A stretch of DNA of 7,505 nt from an uncultured Treponema sp. (GTDB lineage: Bacteria > Spirochaetota > Spirochaetia > Treponematales > Treponemataceae), in contig CAKZZK010000169.1 in NCBI GenBank assembly GCA_937885235.1, positions 1-7,505 of the forward strand, in the 5' to 3' direction. The notes below the pieces were generated by a model. The model was not told the origin of the DNA, did no database searches, and saw only the letters and a list, made by a program, of their open reading frames with translations. The position numbers were made by a program, and so were the translations under genes. Shown here in pieces: positions 1 to 7,267 of this stretch; the stretch's first letter is position 1; each line of letters starts with the position of its first letter.

Positions 1-1092
1 GCGGAAGAGCGTTTGATAGACAAGCACAATCAGGCGCTTTTGCTTTTGCCGCGTGTCTTTACGGAGCAGGCGGATTTTTCCGCAACAGTGAGCGACCCCC
101 CTTGGTCAAACTACAGCGTCTTTACAGACCTGCGCCCCTTTGAGGACTATGGCAAGATTTCCGCCGTGCAGACAAAGGAGTGCTACAACGAGGCATGGTT
201 CAAGCTGCATCCCGAAAGCAAGGCTTATGACAACACCGAAGCCATACTGAAGCGCAACCTGCTCTTTTTCAGCTTTTTCCGGGAGGCTCCTATATGCCTT
301 AGGGAATTCATCTACCACCACGGTGCGTACTGGAGCTCGGACATAGAGGCGAAGGACTTCAAGACCGTCATGAACAGCTATGCCGTCCTTGACCTGCTGC
401 CGGAGCTTACGGATTTTGACGCGGAGACAGGCAGCTACATTGCCATCACCAACGAGCTGCCCCATGAGGATTATTTCCTCCAAGCCCCCGACTACCGCTT
501 TGCGCAGACGGTAAGCAACAGGGGTACATCCAAGTTCAAAGACGATGCCTTCTACCACACGAATATGGCATCGCTAAAGATGCTCGGTACGTGGATTAAG
601 TATCTGAAGGAAAACGACGTGTATGACAACACCCGCATCATCATGGTCTCTGACCACGGCGGCAGCGACAAAGAGGATGTCTTTGAAGCTGATGCCGAGC
701 TCGATGCACGGGTTGCCGGAAGCATCTATAAGGGGCGCGGCCATTATCACTGCCTCCTTTTATACAAGGACTTCGGCGCGTCAGGCTCCCTCAAGACGGA
801 TGACAGCTTTATGACCAATGCGGATGTCCCTTCCCTCCTGCTTAAGGGGCTCATCGAAAAGCCGATGAACCCTTTTACCGGTAAGGAGATCCCCACCGAT
901 ACGGAGCCATACAAGAAGGACGGCGTGTTCATCACCACCAGCGATATGCATCAGGCGGGATGGAACGGCAAGTTCACTTTTTCCATAAAAGAGAGCGAAT
1001 GGTGGCATGTAAAAGAGAATATTTTTAAGGCAAAGAACTGGACTCAGGAATCCCCCTTTGCCAAGGAGCATAACGATGATGAAGATAAATAG
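1..1092 (+). CDS. Sulfatase/LTA-synthase-superfamily protein, 3' part only (5' end outside window)
   Basis: The frame is open from base 1, so this is the C-terminal 363 residues of a longer protein; the TTG at 13 is not a credible start. The alkaline-phosphatase/sulfatase fold is suggested by an SDHGG motif (Asp-His codons 652-657), matching the Asp-His metal pair of LTA synthases and phosphoethanolamine transferases. An upstream His in the ELPHEDY context (codon 463-465) resembles the substrate-pocket His, two further His flank a Tyr in GRGHYH (742-750), and a late segment TNADVPSLLLKGL resembles the usual sulfatase C-terminal helix. The catalytic Thr/Ser nucleophile and the expected N-terminal membrane segments would lie upstream. 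By family, the product would transfer or hydrolyse a phosphorylated or sulfated head group on a surface glycan or lipid outside the cytoplasmic membrane; the substrate cannot be read from the sequence. It overlaps the following peptidase gene by 17 bases. I am fairly confident of the superfamily and unsure of the exact activity. Confidence 0.75.
   Translation, partial: AEERLIDKHNQALLLLPRVFTEQADFSATVSDPPWSNYSVFTDLRPFEDYGKISAVQTKECYNEAWFKLHPESKAYDNTEAILKRNLLFFSFFREAPICLREFIYHHGAYWSSDIEAKDFKTVMNSYAVLDLLPELTDFDAETGSYIAITNELPHEDYFLQAPDYRFAQTVSNRGTSKFKDDAFYHTNMASLKMLGTWIKYLKENDVYDNTRIIMVSDHGGSDKEDVFEADAELDARVAGSIYKGRGHYHCLLLYKDFGASGSLKTDDSFMTNADVPSLLLKGLIEKPMNPFTGKEIPTDTEPYKKDGVFITTSDMHQAGWNGKFTFSIKESEWWHVKENIFKAKNWTQESPFAKEHNDDEDK
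1063..1068 (+). promoter_or_regulatory. Shine-Dalgarno for the M16 peptidase
   Basis: AAGGAG lies 7 bases before the ATG at 1076 and 10 before the ATG at 1079. It sits inside the last codons of the upstream gene and fixes the peptidase start downstream of the in-frame TTG at 1058. The arrangement suggests translational coupling of the two genes. Confidence 0.8.
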
Positions 1093-3988
1093 GAAAAAGC
1101 GGGCAGCAGTGTTTGCCGCCCTGCTTTTTGCGCTTTTTGCAGATGTATGCGCGGCTTCCCGCCGTCCCGCGACGACGAAAACGCCGATTGAAAACCTGTA
1201 CCAGAAGAAGCTGGAAAACGGGCTGAGCGTCTTTACAGTGGAAAACCATGCGGTTCCCCTCGTATACATCGAAATTGCGGTGCGCGCCGGTGCCACCACC
1301 CAGACCCCCGAAACGGCGGGACTGTTCCACCTCTACGAGCACATGATGTTCAAGGGAAACGCGCTCTACAAGGATGCCGCCACCGTGCAGCAGGCGATAA
1401 ACGACATGGGCGTGAGCAACTGGAACGGTACCACCGGCACAAACTGCGTGAACTACTTCTTCACGGTACCCAAGGACCAGCTTGAAAACGGCATGGCGTT
1501 CTGGAATGCCGCCATCAGGAGCCCGCTTTTGAAAGCTGAAGAGCTGGAAAGCGAGAAGAAGGTTGTGCTTGCGGAAATAGAGGGCGATGCCACAGAGCCG
1601 GGAAGGATTTTTGCCAACTACGTGAACAACAGGCTCTTCCCTGAAGCCCCCTACCGCACCGATTCAGGCGGTTCCTTTGACGTGGTGCGCAACGCCACCG
1701 TCGCGCAGCTGAGGGATATGCAGAGCAAGTACTATATCCCCAAAAACGCCGCGCTTTTTGTGGGGGGAGACGTAAATGCCGAGGAAGTCTTTGCGCTTGC
1801 CGAAAAGATATTCGGCAACTGGAGCAACAACGGCAACGAGGCTCCCGCTGTGGGGGCACGTCTGAACAGGGAGCCCTTTGACAGCGTGCAGTACGCAGTC
1901 ATGCCCTACGACAGGATTTCCCCGCAGATTGCAAGCGTGAACATCAGCTTCCGCGGTCCTGATTCCGACTTTGACCTTGCGGACACCTATGCGGCGGACT
2001 ACCTGCTCAGGCTGCTCGATGATCCCGACGGCGCGTTCAGGCAGACGCTCACCAAAGACAGCTCCCTTTTGATTCCCGACACCGAGTACATCTACAGCGG
2101 CTATGGCACCACCCGCGCAGATGCGCAGATTGACTTCGGTGCCACAGTCCTCTCTCCCATGCAGAACCTCACCGCCCGCGTCGATTCCCTGCTCAGCCAG
2201 ATACAGGACGAAATCCTGCCCGCTATGGCTGACGACGCGAGCCTCTTTACCCGCGCAAAGGTAAAAGAGATTGCCCGCACCTTGCAGGATAACGACATAC
2301 TCACCGCCCAGACCGCGACGGGACTGCTTTCCACCCTCCGTTTCTGGTGGACCTGCGCCACGCCTGACTATTACTATACGTACAACACAAAGATTGCGCA
2401 GGTAAAGCAGAAGGATGTGCAGAAGTTTCTGGCAAGCTATATTGAGGGCAAGCACCCTCTCGTGACGGTGCTCGTGAATCCTGCTGTGTACGAGGCGCTC
2501 AAAGGCGAATTCTCAGCGGCTGGTTACGATGTGGTGACGACAGACAATGCGTTCTGGTGGAAGAATGCCAAATTTGCTCCTGACCCCGCAAAAGTGGCTC
2601 AGGAAACAGCAAGCCCGCAGCCGCAGACAATCTATGCGCCATCGGGAAAGCTGGGGGCAGACAGCTACGAGCTTGATGACAATCTGCCCGTCGATGTCTA
2701 CACGCTCAAGAACGGCATTCCCGTCTACGTACAGTACAACAAGGGAAACAAGGTTGACGCGCTGAACATCGTGGTGCGCGGCGGCATTGACCACCTGACG
2801 CCCGAAAGCTCAGGGCTTGAAGCGGCTCTCTTTGACATGATGGCTTACAGTTCCGAAAGCTACAACAAGGCAGCCCGCGACAGCCTTTCCTTTGCGACTC
2901 TGGCGGGCATCGGCAGCTATACAAAGGTGGCGGGCAGCGCGCTCTCGCTCGGCACTATAGACAGCTACCTCTACGATATGCTGCCCGTCTTTGTGGACGG
3001 ATTCCTGCACCCTTCTTTTGAGCAGTCGGTCTACGAAAACCTCATGACCGAGTACGAGCAGGGCATACAGTCCATGCTGAACGACCCGCAGTCCCTGCTC
3101 AGCTATGAGATGAACAAAGCCCTGTACAAGGGGCATCCCTACGAGACTAAGGTGGGGGTAACGCCGGACTCCCTGCCTGCGATAACGATTGAAAATATGA
3201 AATCGCTGCACAAAAAGCTGCTGAACGCCAGCAATATCTTTGTGCTTGCGGTGGGCAGCATGGACGCAAAGAAGCTTGTGGCTGAGCTTGACAAGACGCT
3301 CGGAAGCCTTCCCGCTGTTCCGTCTGAGGCAGCCAAGCCGCAGCTTGTTCCTCCGCTGACGGTGAAAGGCGAGCCTGTAGTGCTCGTGAACGATTCCGTA
3401 CAGGGAACGGGCTATGTGGCGCGGGTCTTTGCCGCGCCGCCGAGCACGAGCGAGGATTTTTCTCCTGCATGCCTTGCTTCAAGCGTGTATTCCACCATTT
3501 TATTTAACGTGGTGCGCGAGCATTACGGCGCCTGCTACTCCCCGTCTTCCGGCATTGTCCAGTCAAAGGCGCCGACAGGGCAGGAATATCTCTACAAGCT
3601 TTCCGACCCGGAGCACTTTGCCCAATACATGGCGGAAGCGCGCGGCTATATGGCTCAGGGACAGGTGCCGATTTCCGTGAATGCCGACGGCTCCTACAAG
3701 TTCTCTCCGCTTGCGGACGTGCTGCAAAGCACAAAGAATGCCTACATCATCACCACGTATGAGTCTCAGGCAACGACAGAAGGCGTGGCAAGCTCCCTGC
3801 TCTACAACCTGCTTTCCTACAACGATATGTTCTTTGACAAGAAGCTCGCCGCCGCTGTGCAGCACGCAAGCCCCGAGCAAGTCCTCGACGTGTTCAAACG
3901 CTACTGGGTAAACTCTTCAAGCCAGTGGTGGGTGATTGTCGGTTCCAAAGACGCAGACATTGTGAGGAATGCGCTGAAATCCGAATGA
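1076..3988 (+). CDS. Exported M16 (insulinase/pitrilysin-like) zinc metallopeptidase
   Basis: A 970-residue protein with the two-halved M16 architecture. Residues 1-27 form a signal peptide: basic KINRKKR, a hydrophobic AAVFAALLFALFA core, and cleavage probably after VCA or VCAA. The N-terminal half carries the inverted zinc motif HLYEH (His85, Glu88, His89; codons from 1328). Glu160 and Glu167 in SEKKVVLAEIE sit at the pitrilysin spacing, 77 residues from the second His to the third zinc ligand. In the C-terminal half (from about residue 530) the equivalent position, near 572-590, has no HxxEH, as expected for the inactive half. This half keeps an REHYGACY element (Arg814, Tyr821) like the conserved substrate-binding Arg/Tyr of M16 enzymes. 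The length fits a single-chain clamshell peptidase that degrades peptides in the periplasm or outside the cell. ATG 1076 is chosen for its ribosome binding site; ATG 1079 is an alternative. The gene overlaps the upstream gene by 17 bases and is followed by a terminator. The family is secure; the substrate is unknown. Confidence 0.93.
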   Translation: MMKINRKKRAAVFAALLFALFADVCAASRRPATTKTPIENLYQKKLENGLSVFTVENHAVPLVYIEIAVRAGATTQTPETAGLFHLYEHMMFKGNALYKDAATVQQAINDMGVSNWNGTTGTNCVNYFFTVPKDQLENGMAFWNAAIRSPLLKAEELESEKKVVLAEIEGDATEPGRIFANYVNNRLFPEAPYRTDSGGSFDVVRNATVAQLRDMQSKYYIPKNAALFVGGDVNAEEVFALAEKIFGNWSNNGNEAPAVGARLNREPFDSVQYAVMPYDRISPQIASVNISFRGPDSDFDLADTYAADYLLRLLDDPDGAFRQTLTKDSSLLIPDTEYIYSGYGTTRADAQIDFGATVLSPMQNLTARVDSLLSQIQDEILPAMADDASLFTRAKVKEIARTLQDNDILTAQTATGLLSTLRFWWTCATPDYYYTYNTKIAQVKQKDVQKFLASYIEGKHPLVTVLVNPAVYEALKGEFSAAGYDVVTTDNAFWWKNAKFAPDPAKVAQETASPQPQTIYAPSGKLGADSYELDDNLPVDVYTLKNGIPVYVQYNKGNKVDALNIVVRGGIDHLTPESSGLEAALFDMMAYSSESYNKAARDSLSFATLAGIGSYTKVAGSALSLGTIDSYLYDMLPVFVDGFLHPSFEQSVYENLMTEYEQGIQSMLNDPQSLLSYEMNKALYKGHPYETKVGVTPDSLPAITIENMKSLHKKLLNASNIFVLAVGSMDAKKLVAELDKTLGSLPAVPSEAAKPQLVPPLTVKGEPVVLVNDSVQGTGYVARVFAAPPSTSEDFSPACLASSVYSTILFNVVREHYGACYSPSSGIVQSKAPTGQEYLYKLSDPEHFAQYMAEARGYMAQGQVPISVNADGSYKFSPLADVLQSTKNAYIITTYESQATTEGVASSLLYNLLSYNDMFFDKKLAAAVQHASPEQVLDVFKRYWVNSSSQWWVIVGSKDADIVRNALKSE

Positions 3989-4011
3989 CTTGCATTTTGT
4001 CTCAATCTCAC

Positions 4012-4040
4012 TTCCCATTGTTAAAAAAAAATGCTATAGT
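4012..4040 (+). promoter_or_regulatory. Probable carB promoter with extended -10
   Basis: TTCCCA (4012-4017, four of six matches to TTGACA) is followed after 17 bases by TATAGT (4035-4040), preceded directly by TGC, giving an extended -10 of TGCTATAGT. The spacer contains a run of nine A (4023-4031). Transcription would begin near 4046-4048, only a few bases before the terminator hairpin. This is the only good promoter I see between the peptidase stop and the carB start. A second possible pairing is TTGTTA (4018-4023) with TATAGC (4040-4045), spacer 16. Assigned by pattern, not by experiment. Confidence 0.6.
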
Positions 4041-4046
4041 ATAGCA
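4032..4046. repeat. 15-base palindrome over the -10 element
   Basis: TGCTATA, a central G, then TATAGCA: two perfect 7-base arms around one base. It covers the whole proposed -10 and the bases just before the transcription start. A dimeric repressor bound here would block the promoter. It could also be an accident of an AT-rich -10 region. No regulator is encoded nearby. Confidence 0.5.
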
Positions 4047-4052
4047 GTCAAC

Positions 4053-4090
4053 GGCGACACTGTTCTTGTAACGGGGTCGCCATTTTTTTT
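4053..4090 (+). terminator. Intrinsic terminator in the carB leader (candidate attenuator)
   Basis: The outer stem is GGCGAC (4053-4058) with GTCGCC (4076-4081). After one A/G mismatch comes an inner stem of five pairs, CTGTT (4060-4064) with AACGG (4070-4074, one G-U), closing a five-base loop. One A is followed by eight T (4083-4090). This is a classic rho-independent terminator. It lies 64 bases after the peptidase stop, so it can end the upstream operon. It also lies downstream of the only visible carB promoter and 18 bases before the carB ATG, so carB transcripts must read through it. Confidence 0.85.
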
Positions 4091-4098
4091 GCAGTTTT

Positions 4099-4103
4099 GG
4101 AGG
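4099..4103 (+). promoter_or_regulatory. Shine-Dalgarno for carB
   Basis: GGAGG lies 5 bases before the ATG at 4109, which makes that ATG the start rather than the in-frame TTG at 4097 that overlaps the Shine-Dalgarno itself. The adjoining GGCGGC (4102-4107) can pair with the 3' arm of the terminator hairpin (4076-4081). Confidence 0.8.
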
Positions 4104-4108
4104 CGGCA

Positions 4109-7100
4109 ATGCCACTGAATAAAGATATTCATAAAGTGATGATCATTGGCTCCGGACCTATCGTTATCGGACAGGCGGCGGAATTTGACTACGCCGGAAA
4201 TCAGGCGTGCGAGGCGTTGAAACAGCAGGGGCTTGAAGTCTGCCTTGTAAACTCAAATCCCGCGACGCTGATGACGGACAAGGAGATGGCTGATGAAATC
4301 TACCTTGAACCGCTCACGCTGACAACGCTGGAGCGGATTATAGAAAAGGAAAAGCCCGACTCCCTGCTTTCCACGCTTGGCGGCCAGACTGGGCTTACCC
4401 TGAGTATGGCGCTGGCAAAATCAGGCTTTCTGGACAGCCACGGGGTAAAGCTGCTCGGCGCAAAGCCTTTGACCATAGACAAAGCTGAGGACAGGCAGCT
4501 TTTTAAAGACACAATGGAATCGATAGGAGAACCCTGCATTCCCTCCAAAGTGGTGACCGATTACGAAGCGGCGGCGGACTTTGTGTACAACGAGATTGGC
4601 TTCCCCGCCATCATACGCCCCGCCTTTACGCTCGGCGGCACGGGGGGAGGCATCTGCTATACGGACAGGGAGCTGGACGAAATTGCGCACAACGGGCTGC
4701 ACCGCTCGCCAATCCACCAGATTTTGGTGGAAAAGTGCATCTCAGGCTGGAAGGAAGTTGAGTTTGAAGTCATGCGGGACAGCACGGGGAACGTGATTAC
4801 CGTCTGCTCAATGGAAAACTTTGACCCCGTGGGAGTCCATACGGGAGATTCAATCGTCATAGCGCCGACGGTGACGCTGGCAGATAAGGAGTACCAGATG
4901 CTCCGCTCCGCCGCCCTGCACATCATTTCGGCACTGCAAATAGAAGGCGGCTGCAACTGCCAGTTCGCGCTGAATCCCGAAAGCTTCGAGTACGCGGTGA
5001 TAGAGGTGAATCCCCGCGTTTCCCGCTCGTCGGCACTGGCAAGCAAGGCAACAGGCTACCCCATTGCAAAGGTTGCCGCGCTGATTGCGGTGGGCTACAC
5101 GCTTGATGAAATTCCGAACTTCGTCACCAAAAAGACCTTTGCCTGCTTTGAACCGGTGATGGACTATGTAGTCGTAAAGATGCCGAAGTTCCCCTTTGAC
5201 AAATTCGTGTACGCATCGCGCAAGCTTGGCACGCAGATGAAGGCTACCGGTGAAGTCATGGCAATAGGGCAGAGCTTTGAAGAGGCAATACTGAAAGCGG
5301 TCAGGGGACTTGAAATAGGCGTAAAAGATTTGAATCTGCCCGCCTTTGCAAAGGAAGGCAAGGAGAAAATCCGCGAGCGGGTCTCGCAGTGTACGGACCA
5401 GCGGATTTTCGCGATTTACCAAGCGCTCAAGCGAAAAATCCTGAGCGTAAAAGAAATTCACGACATAACGAAGATAGACGAGTGGTTCCTGTACAAACTG
5501 GAGCGCATTGCGGCGATGGAAGCAAAGGCGGGGGACGGCATCCTTTTCCCCCCGCAGAGCTTCAAGATGGTGGACACCTGCGCCGGAGAATTCAACGCAG
5601 AAACGCCTTATTTCTATTCGGTTAGTTCCGTTGGCGGTCAACAGGAAAATGAGGCGCTGCAGTTTCTTGCAGAACAGAAAAGCAGCAGGAAGGCTCCGTC
5701 AAAGGGCACGATAGTAGTGCTCGGCTCTGGTCCCATACGCATCGGGCAGGGCATTGAATTCGACTACGCTTCGGTCCAGTGCGTGCGCGCGTTGAAAAAG
5801 CAGGGCTACGAGGTAGCCATAATCAACAATAACCCTGAGACAGTTTCCACGGATTTTGACACAGCGGACAGGCTGTATTTTGAACCGCTCACCCCGCCGG
5901 ACGTGATGAACGTGCTTGCCGTGGAAAAGCCCTTCGGCGTGGTGCTGGCATTCGGCGGCCAGACGGCAATCAAGCTGACGAAATTTCTGGATTCTCAAAA
6001 AATCAGGATTCTGGGAACAAGCGCGGATTCCATAGACCTTGCCGAAGACCGCGAGCGTTTTGAAGAGCTGTGCGACAGGCTCGGCATAAAGCGGCCAAAG
6101 GGAGTGACCGTCTTTACCGAAGTGGAAGCTCTGGAAGCGGCGGCAAGGCTCGGCTACCCCGTGCTGCTGCGCCCCAGCTATGTGCTCGGCGGGCAGAATA
6201 TGATTGTCGCGCGGAACAGTGCGGACGTGAAGGAATATATGAAAATCATCCTGCGCGGCGGCATTGAAAATCCCGTCCTGATTGACAAATATATGGAAGG
6301 AAAAGAGCTGGAGCTTGACTGCATCTGTGATGGCGAAGACGTCCTCATTCCGGGAATAATGGAGCACATCGAGCGGACGGGAATACATTCGGGGGATTCA
6401 ATCGCCGTCTACCCCGGTGACTTCGGTGCCACTATGGAAGCAAAAATCGTGCGCCAATCCGTTGACCTTGCCCTTGCGCTCGGCACAAAGGGGCTGGTGA
6501 ACATCCAGTACCTCATCTATGGGAACGAGCTCTACATCATCGAAGCGAATCCGCGCTCAAGCCGGACGGTGCCATACCTCAGCAAGGTATCCGGCGTTCC
6601 GATGATTGACCTTGCGACCCGCGCCATGCTTGGCGAAAAGGTGCGTGATATGGGCTTTGGCACGGGGCTTTACCGAAAGCCCGCCTATGTTGCGGTGAAA
6701 GTCCCCGTGTTCAGCTTTGAAAAGCTAATGGACGTGGACACGCACCTTGGGCCAGAGATGAAGAGCACGGGCGAGGTGCTGGGCATTGCCGCCACCCGCG
6801 GGGAAGCGGTCTTCAAGGGCATGTGCGCCGCGGGATGGAAGATGATCAGACCTGACGGCAGTTCCGGCGAGCAGGGCATTCTCTTTTCCGTGCGGGAATC
6901 TGACCTGCCGGAACTCCCTGCGCTTGCCCGCAAATTTTACAAGCTGGGCTTCCATCTTTACGCGACCACAGGGAACGCCGCCACCATCGAGCGCAGCGGC
7001 ATGGAAGTTACCCATGTTGCAAAGGTGCACGAAAACTTTCACGACAACGTGATGACGCTGCTCGAAAGCGGGAAGGTTGCCTACGTGGTGTCAAGCTCGG

Positions 7101-7267
7101 CAAAGGGACGGGACCCGCTTGCAGAGAGCGTAAAGCTCCGCCGCCTCGCCGTTGAGCGCGATATAGACTGCCTTACCGCACTGGACACCGCCCACGCCCT
7201 TGCCGACTGCCTCGCAAGCCCCTTCTCGCTGGAGAACGTAAGCACGGTGGATATAAAGGCATTGTAA
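4109..7267 (+). CDS. carB: Carbamoyl phosphate synthetase large subunit
   Basis: A 1052-residue cytoplasmic enzyme making carbamoyl phosphate from bicarbonate, two ATP and ammonia supplied by the small subunit CarA, for pyrimidine and arginine synthesis. Two homologous ATP-grasp halves are clear. The first (about 1-400) has GSGPIVIGQAAEFDYAGNQA, STLGGQTG, RPAFTLGGTGGG and VIEVNPRVSRSSALASKATG. The second (from about 533) has GSGPIRIGQGIEFDYA, AFGGQTA, RPSYVLGGQNM, GIMEHIE and IIEANPRSSRTVPY. The EDR and RPA/RPS arginines and the Gln/Glu/Asn/Arg sets for metal and nucleotide are all retained. The C-terminal MGS-like allosteric domain spans about 922-1052. Odd points: the oligomerisation domain (about 401-532) is about 39 residues short near 473-486, the following linker is about 14 residues longer than in E. 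coli, and several effector-pocket residues differ. E. coli CarB is 1073 residues. No carA is adjacent. The start is chosen for the GGAGG at 4099. Confidence 0.97.
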   Translation: MPLNKDIHKVMIIGSGPIVIGQAAEFDYAGNQACEALKQQGLEVCLVNSNPATLMTDKEMADEIYLEPLTLTTLERIIEKEKPDSLLSTLGGQTGLTLSMALAKSGFLDSHGVKLLGAKPLTIDKAEDRQLFKDTMESIGEPCIPSKVVTDYEAAADFVYNEIGFPAIIRPAFTLGGTGGGICYTDRELDEIAHNGLHRSPIHQILVEKCISGWKEVEFEVMRDSTGNVITVCSMENFDPVGVHTGDSIVIAPTVTLADKEYQMLRSAALHIISALQIEGGCNCQFALNPESFEYAVIEVNPRVSRSSALASKATGYPIAKVAALIAVGYTLDEIPNFVTKKTFACFEPVMDYVVVKMPKFPFDKFVYASRKLGTQMKATGEVMAIGQSFEEAILKAVRGLEIGVKDLNLPAFAKEGKEKIRERVSQCTDQRIFAIYQALKRKILSVKEIHDITKIDEWFLYKLERIAAMEAKAGDGILFPPQSFKMVDTCAGEFNAETPYFYSVSSVGGQQENEALQFLAEQKSSRKAPSKGTIVVLGSGPIRIGQGIEFDYASVQCVRALKKQGYEVAIINNNPETVSTDFDTADRLYFEPLTPPDVMNVLAVEKPFGVVLAFGGQTAIKLTKFLDSQKIRILGTSADSIDLAEDRERFEELCDRLGIKRPKGVTVFTEVEALEAAARLGYPVLLRPSYVLGGQNMIVARNSADVKEYMKIILRGGIENPVLIDKYMEGKELELDCICDGEDVLIPGIMEHIERTGIHSGDSIAVYPGDFGATMEAKIVRQSVDLALALGTKGLVNIQYLIYGNELYIIEANPRSSRTVPYLSKVSGVPMIDLATRAMLGEKVRDMGFGTGLYRKPAYVAVKVPVFSFEKLMDVDTHLGPEMKSTGEVLGIAATRGEAVFKGMCAAGWKMIRPDGSSGEQGILFSVRESDLPELPALARKFYKLGFHLYATTGNAATIERSGMEVTHVAKVHENFHDNVMTLLESGKVAYVVSSSAKGRDPLAESVKLRRLAVERDIDCLTALDTAHALADCLASPFSLENVSTVDIKAL
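5528..5555. repeat. GC-rich inverted repeat inside carB
   Basis: GCGGGGG (5528-5534) and CCCCCGC (5549-5555) are perfect 7-base arms around a 14-base spacer. They lie exactly in the shortened part of the oligomerisation domain (codons for residues about 475-483). The repeat can form a hairpin in mRNA or single-stranded DNA. The homopolymer runs (G5, C6) also make this a place to suspect a replication deletion or a sequencing/assembly problem, although the reading frame is intact. Confidence 0.7.

Noticed and set aside
13..15. TTG as the start of the first gene
   Set aside because: The frame is open to base 1, and the protein lacks its catalytic nucleophile and membrane part, so the gene begins outside the window.
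1058..1060. TTG as the start of the M16 peptidase
   Set aside because: AAGGAG at 1063-1068 lies after it and is ideally spaced for ATG 1076; the protein from 1076 begins with a normal signal peptide.
1124..1156. Lipoprotein signal (lipobox) at the peptidase N-terminus
   Set aside because: The residues before Cys25 are A-D-V, with Val at -1, which does not fit a lipobox even in the relaxed spirochaete form; an ordinary cleavage after VCA/VCAA fits better.
1664..2455. Long open frame on the - strand inside the peptidase gene
   Set aside because: It lies wholly antisense to a clear M16 coding region and shows no family motif; it follows from the codon bias of the real gene.
4097..4099. TTG as the start of carB
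   Set aside because: It overlaps the Shine-Dalgarno GGAGG that serves the ATG at 4109, and CarB homologs begin close to that ATG.
4041..4108. PyrR-binding loop in the carB leader
   Set aside because: I looked for the conserved PyrR RNA-binding loop sequence and found no match between the likely start site and the ATG.
3989..4108. Leader peptide for classical attenuation
   Set aside because: No start codon with a ribosome site precedes the hairpin, and the predicted leader is only a few bases long.
4850..5641. Long open frame on the - strand inside carB (also 5699-6388)
   Set aside because: Antisense to conserved CarB domains, Cys/His/Arg-rich shadow composition and no recognisable motif.
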